From positions 8,178,001 to 8,242,000 of the forward strand of contig NZ_LT827010.1 in NCBI RefSeq assembly GCF_900119315.1: DNA of 64,000 nt. The letters are read 5' to 3'. A model generated the notes under the pieces. The model was given only the letters and a program-made list of their open reading frames with translations. It made no database searches and had not been told where the DNA came from. The position numbers and the translations under genes were made by a program. This stretch comes from Actinoplanes sp. SE50/110. Lineage in GTDB: Bacteria; Actinomycetota; Actinomycetes; Mycobacteriales; Micromonosporaceae. Below, piece by piece: positions 16,036-23,827 of this stretch; position 1 is the first letter of the stretch; every line of letters starts with the position of its first letter.

Positions 16036-16405
16036 TCACGGTCCGTAGCCGATGTCGGAAAAAGCGGATAACCGAGGGTTAAATCCCCTCATACGAACGG
16101 CCAGAGTGCACGCTGAGCACTTCCCGCTCCCGGCGACCCTCACGTAGCGTCATATCCGAAGGTGGATCTGGGGAGACGTCGCGGGGTGCCATCGGGAAAA
16201 TGCCCCCACGACGCCACGGGTGAGCCGGGCGCGGCAACGGACTTCGGGAGCAGTCCGCCGCGGCCCGGCTCACCGGCATTTTCACGCTTGTTTCCCGCGC
16301 GCTGATGCCGGCTGGCCGACCCGCGCGCCGCCCGCTGTCGCGGTGAGCGACGTCACTGTCCAGCGCTGGGCCCGCCGACCTCGGCCGGCAGGCCCAGCGC
16401 GCCGA
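16036..16405. other. 370-bp intergenic gap between convergent genes
   Basis: This stretch separates the glycosidase stop from the glutamate dehydrogenase stop. Apart from the long hairpin at 16219-16274 I find no credible gene: the short frames on both strands lack ribosome sites and family features. No known RNA fold is recognised. Confidence 0.6.
16219..16274. terminator. Long hairpin, probable bidirectional terminator
   Basis: A 12-bp perfect outer stem (GGTGAGCCGGGC with GCCCGGCTCACC) continues, after small bulges, into GCGGC/GCCGC and GGACT/AGTCC around an 8-nt loop. It is followed by GGCATTTTCACG on the plus strand. It lies between the convergent glycosidase and gdh genes, where a shared terminator is expected. 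The T-tract is weak. Confidence 0.65.
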
Positions 16406-19400
16406 TCAGGCCGCCGACGAGGTCTTCACCAGGGTGCGGATCTGACGGAGCAGCACGGACAGCGCCGCCAGGTCGGCCGGGGACTCCCCGACGTCACCCA
16501 TCGCGTTCGACGCCCGCGCGATCGACGCCGCGTTGACCTGCTCCCACTCCGAGACCCGGTCGTCCGGCGAGGCGGTCTCCGGGGTCGACTGCAGCACCTC
16601 GGCCGTGAGCGCGGCCAGGGCGGCGTACAGGTCGTACCGCAACGCCATCCGGGCCAGCGTCTGCCACCGGTCACCCCGGGGCAGGCGGGAGATCTGCGAC
16701 AGCAGTGCGTCGACACCGAAGCGCTCCGAGAGCACGAAGTAGACCTGGGCCACCTCGGTCACGTCCCGCTCGATGGCGGTCGCCGTCTCCAGGATGTCCA
16801 GCAGCCCGAAGCCGTAGAAGACCCGGCTCACCTTGTCCGCCAGGTCGTCCGGGACGCCCTTGCCGGCCAGCGTCGTCACCCGCTCCTCGAACGAGCGGCG
16901 CTCCGCCCCCACGATCACCTCGGGGAGCTGGGGCAGCAGCGTCGCCACGCCGGGACGTAGCTTGGCGATCTCGCCGGCCACGTCGATCGGCGAGCGGCGG
17001 GTGCTGACCAGCCAGCGGACCGCGCGGTCGAGCAGTCGCCGGGTCTCCAGGAAGACCAGCGTCTGCGCGGGAGTGGGCACCTTGTTGTCCAGCGCCTCGG
17101 CCGCCGCCCAGATCTCGGTGAGACCGTACACGTCCCGGATCACCACGTAGGCGCGGATGACGTCGGCGGCCGACGCCCCGCTCTCCTCCATGGCGCGGAA
17201 GACGAACGACGTACCGCCCCGGTTGACCACCTCGTTGACCAGGGCGGTCGAGATGATCTCGCGGCGCAGCCGGTGACCGGCCATCCGCGCGGCGTACCGC
17301 TCGCGCAGCGGGGTCGGGAAGTACCGGTGCAGCACCTGGTTGGTCCACGCCTCGTCGACCAGCTCGTCGGCGAGCACCTCGCGTTCCAGGCTGATCTTGA
17401 CGTAGGCGAGCAGCACCGCGAACTCGGGTGCGCTGAGCCCCTCGCCGTTCTCGTACCGGAGCGCCAGCTCGCGGTCCGTGGGCAGCGCCTCCAACTCCCG
17501 GTTGAGCTCACCGCGGTGCTCCAGCGCGATCAGCATCCGCCGGTGCACCGGCAGCAGCGAGTGCGCCTGTGCCCGCGCGTTGGCCAGCGCCGTCGCCTGC
17601 TCGTAGTTGTCCCGCAGGACCAGCGCGCCGACCTCGTCGGTCATCGCGGCCAGCAGCTCGTCGCGCTCCGGCATGCCGAGCTCGCCGTCGGTCACCGCTC
17701 CACCGAGCAGGATCTTGATGTTGACCTCGTGGTCCGAGCAGTCGACCCCGGCCGAGTTGTCGATGAAGTCGGTGAAGACCCGGCCGCCGGCGCGCGCGAA
17801 CTCGATCCGCCCGCGCTGGGTCAGCCCGAGGTTGCCGCCCTCGCCGACCACCTTGACCCGCAGCTCCGAACCGTTCACCCGGATCGCGTCGTTGCCCTTG
17901 TCGCCCACCTCGGCGTGCGACTCGCCGGCCGCCTTGACGTAGGTGCCGATGCCGCCGTTGAAGAGCAGGTCGACCGGCGCCTTGAGGATCGCCCGCATCA
18001 GCTCCACCGGGCTGAGCGCGGTCACCGACCCGGCCAGGTCCAGCGCGGCGCGTACCTGCGGGCTGACCGGGATCTTCTTCGCGCTCCGCGGGTAGACGCC
18101 GCCTCCCTCGCTGATCAGGCCGGCGTCGTAGTCCGCCCACGACGAGCGCGGCAGGTCGAACAGCCGGCGGCGCTCGGCGTACGACGTGGCCGCGTCCGGC
18201 GCCGGGTCCAGGAAGATGTGCCGGTGGTCGAAGGCCGCGACGAGCCGGATGTGCTCGGACAGCAGCATCCCGTTGCCGAACACGTCGCCGGACATGTCGC
18301 CGACGCCGACCACGGTGAACTCCTCGGACTGGGTGTCCTTGCCCAGGTCGCGGAAGTGCTTCTTGACCGACTCCCAGGCCCCCCGGGCGGTGATCCCCAT
18401 CTTCTTGTGGTCGTAGCCGGCCGAGCCGCCGCTGGCGAACGCGTCGCCGAGCCAGAACTCCTTGCCGACCGAGATCTCGTTGGCGATGTCGCTGAACGTC
18501 GCGGTGCCCTTGTCCGCGGCGACCACCAGGTACGGGTCGTCGCCGTCATGCCGGACCACGTCCACCGGCGGCACGATCTTGCCGCTCAGGATGTTGTCGG
18601 TGACGTCCATCAGGGCGGTCACGAAGCGCTTGTAGCACTCCACCGCCTCGTCCCGGTCGCCCGGCTTCTGCTTGAGCACGAAGCCGCCCTTGGCGCCCAC
18701 CGGCACGATCACCGAGTTCTTCACCATCTGCGCCTTGACCAGGCCGAGCACCTCGGTCCGGAAGTCCTCGCGCCGGTCCGACCAGCGCAGGCCACCCCGG
18801 GCGACCGCGCCGAAACGCAGGTGCACGCCCTCGAACCGCGGGGAGTAGACGAAGATCTCGTACTTCGGCCGGGGCTGCGGCAGGTCCGGGATCGCCTCGG
18901 GGTTCAGCTTGAAGGCGACGTACGACTTCGGCCGCCCCTCCGGACCCCGCTGATAGAAGCTGGTCCGCAGGGTCGCCTCGATCAGCGTCAGGTAGGACCG
19001 CAGGATCCGGTCCTGGTCCAGGCTCTCCACCTGGTCGAGCAGCTCGGTGATCCTCGCCGCCACCTCACCCGCGCGCCGGGTGCGATCCGACTCGCCGATC
19101 TGCAGGGCCGGCGAGAACCGGGCCTCGAACAGCTGCAGCAGCAGCCGGGCGATCTCCGGGTACGCGATGAAGGTGGACTCCACGTACCGCTGGGAGAAGA
19201 CGTTCCCGGCCTGACGCAGATACTTCGCGTACGCCCGGAGCACCACCACCTGGCGCCAGGTGAGCCCGGCGCGCAGCACCAGCTCGTTGAAGCCGTCGAC
19301 CTCGGCCTCGCCCCGCCAGGTGGCCGCGAACGCGTTCTCCACCTGCGGGCGCACCTCGGACAGGTCCCGGTGCACCTTAGGCGGCGTCAGCCCGAAGTCG

Positions 19401-21364
19401 TACAGGTAGACCAGTCCGTCGTCGCGGCGGATCTCGTACGGCCGCTCGTCGCTGACCTGCACGCCCAGCGAGTGCAGCACGGGCAGCACGGCGGAGAGCA
19501 TCATCGGCTCACCGAACCGGTACACCTTGAACCGGATGTCGTGGTCGTCCGGCTCGGGCGACCCGTCGGCCCCCAGCCGGCGCCGGCGGTACAGGTGCAT
19601 CTCCAGCTGGCCCGGCTCCTCCAGCAGCTCCAGCTTGGCCAGGTCCTGCATGCCCTCGTACGGCGTGTGGCCGTTCTTGTAACTCTCCGGGTAGGCGTGC
19701 GCGTACCGGTTGAACAGCTCCTTGGCCGGCTCGTCACCGAGCTTGCGCTCCAGCACCAGGGAGAAGTCGTCGTCCCACATCCGGGTGGCGTCGGCGAGCT
19801 GCTCGGCCAGCACGTTCGGGTCGAGGTTGCCGGGCGGCGCGGCCGGGTCGGTGCGCACGATGAAGTGCACCCGGGCCAGCATCCGCTCGGTCACCCGGGT
19901 GGTGTAGTCGACCCCGACGCCGTTCAGCTCGCGCAGCAGGATCTCCTGCATGCGCAGCCGGTTGCCGGTGGTGAACCGGTCCCGGGGGAGGTAGATCAGG
20001 CACGAGATGAACCGGCCGTACCCGTCCCGGCGCAGGAACAGGCGCAGCTGACGGCGGCCGGCCATCCGCAGCACGCCGATGACCGCCTCGTACAGGTCAT
20101 CGGTCTTGATCTGGAAGAGCTCGTCCCGCGGATACGTCTCCAGGATCTGCAGCAGGTCCTTGCCCGAGTGGCCGCGCGGCGACAGGCCGGAGCGGTCCAT
20201 CACCTCGGTCACCTTGCGCTTGACCACCGGCAACTCCCGGACACTGGTCCGGTACGCCGAGCTGGAGAACAGGCCGAGGAACCGCTTCTCGCCGACCACC
20301 TCGCCGGCGGTGTCGAAGACCTTGACGCTGATGTAGTCCAGGTACGCCGAACGGTGCACGGTGGCCCGGGAGTTCGCCTTGGTGATCACCAGCAGGCGCT
20401 TCTCCATGGCCCGCTCGTACGCCTCGGGCGCCATCGTGTCCAGCCGGCGCGGGCGGCTCTCGCCGCGCAGGATCCCCAGGCCGCTGCCGTGCACCGCGGT
20501 CAGGACCCCGTCGTCCAGCCGGTACTCGCGGTAGCCCAGGAAGGTGAAGTGGTCGTTGGCGAGCCACTTGAGCAGCTCGATCGAGTCGGTGACGTCCTTC
20601 TCCGGGACCGGCAGCCGACGGTCCGAGCCGCGGGCGGTGGCCAGCTCGTCGGAGATCACCAGGGCCCGTTGGCGCATCCGCGGCCAGTCCTCGACCGCCT
20701 CGCGCACGTCGGTGAGCACCCGGCGGACCTCGTTGAGCAGTTGGTCGCGGGCCTCGCCGCGACGGACCGGGTCGATCTCGATCCGGATCCAGCTCTCCAC
20801 GATGTCGCCCTCGATGGCGTCGTCCGGCTCGACGTCCGCCTCCAGCTCGCTGAGCGCGCCGAGCGGCTCGCGGCGCACCACGATCAGCGGGTGCACCATC
20901 AGGTGGACCTGCAGGTTGTGCGCGGTGAGCAGGGCGATCACCGAGTCGACCAGGAACGGCATGTCGTCGGTGACGACCTGCAGCACGGTGTGCGACTGGG
21001 CGCCGCGCGGCTCGGTGAGATCCAGCTTCAGCTCGCCGGGGAGACGGTTGCGGGCCAGCTCGCGGTGCTCGACCGCGGCGGTGAACATCTCCTCCGGGGT
21101 GTACCCGACCAGCTCCTCGTCGGGTGCGAACCGCCAGAAGCGGTCGACCAGCAACGCGGTGGCGTGGTCGTCGCCGGCTCGCTCCACGGCCTGGGCGACC
21201 AGGCGCTCGGCATTCGGGAGCGGCTCGTCGAGCTCTCCCTGGTCGGTGGAGGCTCCGAGCCGGCCGGTCAGGGCCAGCCCGGGACCGGGCGCTGGAAGAT
21301 CAGGCCCTGGCCCCCTGGAATCTTTCTGATCAGAATCGGTCGCTGCCTCGTCGGCGACAGGCAT
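16406..21364 (-). CDS. gdh: NAD-specific glutamate dehydrogenase, large (about 180 kDa) type
   Basis: A 1652-aa protein of the giant NAD-GDH class, the usual length in actinomycetes. It oxidises glutamate to 2-oxoglutarate and ammonium. The N-terminal 600 residues contain ACT-like regulatory segments; the catalytic core runs from about residue 800 (RFGAVARGGLRWSDRREDFRTEVLGLVKAQMVKNSVIVPVGAKGG in pieces), including the substrate-binding lysine region KAQMVKNS and VPVGAKGGFVLK. A Rossmann segment with VVGVGDMSGDVFGNG and GGNLGLTQRGRIEFA follows, and a long helical C-terminal domain ends LVKTSSAA. The start MPVADEAATDSDQ at 21364 is the only ATG before the core. It is divergent from the PBP gene. 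Confidence 0.95.
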   Translation of the reverse strand: MPVADEAATDSDQKDSRGPGPDLPAPGPGLALTGRLGASTDQGELDEPLPNAERLVAQAVERAGDDHATALLVDRFWRFAPDEELVGYTPEEMFTAAVEHRELARNRLPGELKLDLTEPRGAQSHTVLQVVTDDMPFLVDSVIALLTAHNLQVHLMVHPLIVVRREPLGALSELEADVEPDDAIEGDIVESWIRIEIDPVRRGEARDQLLNEVRRVLTDVREAVEDWPRMRQRALVISDELATARGSDRRLPVPEKDVTDSIELLKWLANDHFTFLGYREYRLDDGVLTAVHGSGLGILRGESRPRRLDTMAPEAYERAMEKRLLVITKANSRATVHRSAYLDYISVKVFDTAGEVVGEKRFLGLFSSSAYRTSVRELPVVKRKVTEVMDRSGLSPRGHSGKDLLQILETYPRDELFQIKTDDLYEAVIGVLRMAGRRQLRLFLRRDGYGRFISCLIYLPRDRFTTGNRLRMQEILLRELNGVGVDYTTRVTERMLARVHFIVRTDPAAPPGNLDPNVLAEQLADATRMWDDDFSLVLERKLGDEPAKELFNRYAHAYPESYKNGHTPYEGMQDLAKLELLEEPGQLEMHLYRRRRLGADGSPEPDDHDIRFKVYRFGEPMMLSAVLPVLHSLGVQVSDERPYEIRRDDGLVYLYDFGLTPPKVHRDLSEVRPQVENAFAATWRGEAEVDGFNELVLRAGLTWRQVVVLRAYAKYLRQAGNVFSQRYVESTFIAYPEIARLLLQLFEARFSPALQIGESDRTRRAGEVAARITELLDQVESLDQDRILRSYLTLIEATLRTSFYQRGPEGRPKSYVAFKLNPEAIPDLPQPRPKYEIFVYSPRFEGVHLRFGAVARGGLRWSDRREDFRTEVLGLVKAQMVKNSVIVPVGAKGGFVLKQKPGDRDEAVECYKRFVTALMDVTDNILSGKIVPPVDVVRHDGDDPYLVVAADKGTATFSDIANEISVGKEFWLGDAFASGGSAGYDHKKMGITARGAWESVKKHFRDLGKDTQSEEFTVVGVGDMSGDVFGNGMLLSEHIRLVAAFDHRHIFLDPAPDAATSYAERRRLFDLPRSSWADYDAGLISEGGGVYPRSAKKIPVSPQVRAALDLAGSVTALSPVELMRAILKAPVDLLFNGGIGTYVKAAGESHAEVGDKGNDAIRVNGSELRVKVVGEGGNLGLTQRGRIEFARAGGRVFTDFIDNSAGVDCSDHEVNIKILLGGAVTDGELGMPERDELLAAMTDEVGALVLRDNYEQATALANARAQAHSLLPVHRRMLIALEHRGELNRELEALPTDRELALRYENGEGLSAPEFAVLLAYVKISLEREVLADELVDEAWTNQVLHRYFPTPLRERYAARMAGHRLRREIISTALVNEVVNRGGTSFVFRAMEESGASAADVIRAYVVIRDVYGLTEIWAAAEALDNKVPTPAQTLVFLETRRLLDRAVRWLVSTRRSPIDVAGEIAKLRPGVATLLPQLPEVIVGAERRSFEERVTTLAGKGVPDDLADKVSRVFYGFGLLDILETATAIERDVTEVAQVYFVLSERFGVDALLSQISRLPRGDRWQTLARMALRYDLYAALAALTAEVLQSTPETASPDDRVSEWEQVNAASIARASNAMGDVGESPADLAALSVLLRQIRTLVKTSSAA

Positions 21365-21575
21365 GGTCCGGCGCTCCCCTCACCCACGGCACTGTGGGTT
21401 CGAACGTGTCGGGCACAGCCTAGAACGACGGGGCGCGACAGCTTCACACCCCGGGTGTGCCAGCCCGACAGGTGGGCAGGTATGCGAGCTTTCGCCCGAT
21501 GCGGGGCGGCGCGGCGGGCCTTCGAGGACTACCGTGCGAGCAGCCCAGCAAGACGTACCCACGGGGGGAAACCTC

Positions 21576-23480
21576 ATGCGCCGCGCCACTGTCGGATTGA
21601 CTGCCCTGTTCACGCTGGCCACCGCCGGCTTAGCGGGGTGTTCGGGCGACAAGCCACAGGACACCGTGGTGGACTTCGTCAACGGCTGGAAGAACGGCGA
21701 CCTCGGCAAGGTGGGCTTCGTCACGGCCGGCGGCGGAAAGATCGCCTCGGCCGACGTGCTCGCCGCGATCAAGAGCACCTACGGCGACCTCAAGGACCAG
21801 CCCCTGGCCGTCTCGGTGGCCGGCGACCCGACCGAGTCCGGCGACGTCGCCACCACGCCGATCGACCTGAAGTGGACTCTGCCCGGCAACGTCATCTGGG
21901 AGTACAGGTCCAGCGTCCGGATGACCAGGCGCAGCGGCGACGGCTGGCAGGTGATCTGGGAGCCGGCCGTGCTGCAGCCCCAGCTCGACCAGGGCGAGAA
22001 ATTCCGGCTGCACCGGGTGCCCGCCCAGCGCGGCACCGTCCTGGACGCCGCCGGCAAGCCCCTGGTCGGCCCGCAGAAGGTGGTGGTCATCGGGGTCAGC
22101 CCGGAGAAGATCACGAATCTGCCGGCGCTGACCAAGGCGCTCACCGCCGCGTTCAAGAAGATCAAGGTCGACGTCGATCTGGCCGGCCTCAAGGACCGGG
22201 TCGCCAAGGCCGACCCCGGCGCCTTCCTCGACCTGGTCACCCTGCGCCGGCCCGACTACGACACGATCCGCGATCAGGTGCGGCCCCTGCCCGGCACCGT
22301 GTTCCGGGAGGAGACCCGGCAGCTGGCACCCACCCGGGTGTTCGCCCGCGCCCTGCTCGGCACGGTCGACCCGGCCACCAAGGACGACCTGGACAACCGG
22401 CCGAGCGAGTTGACCGCCGGCGACCAGGTCGGGCACGGCGGCCTGCAGGGCCGGTACGACCAGCAGCTGCGCGGCACCCCCGGCCTGTCCGTGGTGGCCT
22501 CCGCCGAGGCGGCCGACGCGTCGGTCCAGGAGAAGCCGATCTTCACGGCCCCGCCGGTGAACGGCAAGGACATCAGGGTCAGCCTGGACACCGCCACCCA
22601 GAACGCGGCCGACCGGGCGATCGGCGCGCAGAAACTGCCCAGCTCGATGGTGGCGCTGCGGATCAGCGACGGCTCGGTGCTCGCCGTCGCCAACGGGCCG
22701 GACGCCGGCGGGGTCGACACCGCGCTGACCGGCCAGGTGCCGCCCGGCTCGACCTTCAAGATGATCTCGGCGTACGGGTTGCTCAGCACCGGGAAGGTCA
22801 CCGCCGACACGGTCGTCGAATGCCCCAGGACCCGGGTCGTCGACGGGCAGACGTTCAAGAACTCGCACGACGAGGCGCTCGGCAAGGTGCCGTTCCACGT
22901 CGACTTCGCGAAGTCCTGCAACACCGCGTTCGTCGGCCTGTCCAGCCAGCTGGGCGCCGACGGGCTGAAGCAGGCCGCCGCCGCGCTCGGCCTCGGCGGC
23001 GGCTGGACCATCGGCGTCGACGCGTTCACCGGCAAGGTGTCCGACGGGGCCAGCCCGACCGAGCTGGCCGCCGCCACGTTCGGCCAGGGCACCACCGCGG
23101 TCAGCCCGATCGCGATGGCGGTCGCCACCGCCGCGGTGGCCAAGGGCGGCTTCCAGGCCCCCAAACTGGTCCTCGACCCGGCCCCGCCGGCCGCGCCCGC
23201 CCCCGCCGCCCTGAACCCGGCCGCGCTGCCCGCGCTGCGCTCGATGATGCGCGAGGTCGTCACCGGCGGGACCGGCACCGCCCTCAAAGCCGTCCCCGGC
23301 AAGCCGGTCTACGGCAAGACCGGCACCGCCGAATTCGCCACCGGCTCCGACGAGACCCACTCATGGTTCATCGGCTACCAGGACGACATCGCCTTCGCCG
23401 TCATGGTGCAGAAAGGCGGCGCCGGCGCCGAAGCCGCCGTCCCCATCGTCAACCAGTTCCTGACCACTCTGACGAAGTGA
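21576..23480 (+). CDS. Lipoprotein class B penicillin-binding protein (MecA_N-type)
   Basis: A 634-aa transpeptidase. The N-terminus MRRATVGLTALFTLATAGLAGCSG is a lipoprotein signal with the lipobox LAGC (Cys21). An NTF2-like MecA_N domain follows (about residues 27-135), then the PBP dimerisation domain beginning HRVPAQRGTVLDAAGKPL. The transpeptidase domain has all three motifs: STFK (Ser near 392), SCN (near 447) and KTGT (near 581). The ATG at 21576 follows ACGGGGGGAAACCTC; the frame upstream is a divergent-promoter shadow. Unlike the usual class B PBPs, the anchor is a lipid rather than a membrane helix. Such PBPs in actinomycetes are thought to act in septal or side-wall crosslinking. 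Confidence 0.92.
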   Translation: MRRATVGLTALFTLATAGLAGCSGDKPQDTVVDFVNGWKNGDLGKVGFVTAGGGKIASADVLAAIKSTYGDLKDQPLAVSVAGDPTESGDVATTPIDLKWTLPGNVIWEYRSSVRMTRRSGDGWQVIWEPAVLQPQLDQGEKFRLHRVPAQRGTVLDAAGKPLVGPQKVVVIGVSPEKITNLPALTKALTAAFKKIKVDVDLAGLKDRVAKADPGAFLDLVTLRRPDYDTIRDQVRPLPGTVFREETRQLAPTRVFARALLGTVDPATKDDLDNRPSELTAGDQVGHGGLQGRYDQQLRGTPGLSVVASAEAADASVQEKPIFTAPPVNGKDIRVSLDTATQNAADRAIGAQKLPSSMVALRISDGSVLAVANGPDAGGVDTALTGQVPPGSTFKMISAYGLLSTGKVTADTVVECPRTRVVDGQTFKNSHDEALGKVPFHVDFAKSCNTAFVGLSSQLGADGLKQAAAALGLGGGWTIGVDAFTGKVSDGASPTELAAATFGQGTTAVSPIAMAVATAAVAKGGFQAPKLVLDPAPPAAPAPAALNPAALPALRSMMREVVTGGTGTALKAVPGKPVYGKTGTAEFATGSDETHSWFIGYQDDIAFAVMVQKGGAGAEAAVPIVNQFLTTLTK

Positions 23481-23490
23481 CCCCCGCGAA

Positions 23491-23735
23491 CGGCAAGCCC
23501 ACCACCACCGGTGCGGCAAGCCCACCACCACCGGTGCGGCTTGCCCACCGACCGGTGCGGCTCGCTCACCCACCGATGCGGCTTGCCCACCACTACCCGG
23601 GCGGCAAGCCCACCACCACCCGGTGCGGCTTGCCCGCCCACCGGTGCGGCCCGCTCACCACTACCCGGGCGGCTTGCTCACCACCACCGGTGCGGCTCGC
23701 TTACCACCACCGGTGCGGCTCGCTCACCACCATAC
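23491..23735. repeat. Eleven degenerate 21-24 bp intergenic tandem repeats
   Basis: Contiguous units each begin CGGC(aa/tt/tc)GC(C/T)(C/T)ACC and end in ACCGGTG or ACCCGGG. Unit lengths are 23, 23, 21, 21, 23, 24, 21, 23, 23, 23 and 21. Length variation breaks any reading frame, so the array is noncoding. It fills most of the 347-bp gap (23481-23827) between the convergent PBP and ureohydrolase genes. Most units end in a CACCGGTG or CCCGGG palindrome, so transcripts could fold repeatedly. No spacers are present, so it is not CRISPR. Confidence 0.88.
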
Positions 23736-23797
23736 GAAGACAGGCCCCACCCGGGACGGCCCACTCACCACCGCCCACCTCAAGCCCGCCGGAACAG

Positions 23798-23824
23798 GCG
23801 AGCCCCGCCGGTGACGGGGCTCGC
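23798..23824. terminator. Hairpin terminator between convergent genes
   Basis: A perfect 10-bp stem, GCGAGCCCCG (23798-23807) with CGGGGCTCGC (23815-23824), closes a CCGGTGA loop. It stands 3 bp past the ureohydrolase stop (23828, minus strand) and beyond the repeat array after the PBP gene. No long T-run flanks either side, so strength is uncertain. Confidence 0.65.
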
Positions 23825-23827
23825 TCG

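Noticed and set aside
16079..16285. 68-aa minus-strand ORF in the gap after the glycosidase
   Set aside because: No ribosome site, and it runs through the terminator hairpin; composition is not protein-like.
23361..23641. Minus-strand ORFs in the intergenic repeat (GlyGlyPro/TrpHis-rich)
   Set aside because: They only reflect translation of the repeat, lack ribosome sites, and unit length changes break the frame.
23491..23735. CRISPR array
   Set aside because: Repeats are contiguous, degenerate and of unequal length, with no spacers and no cas genes.
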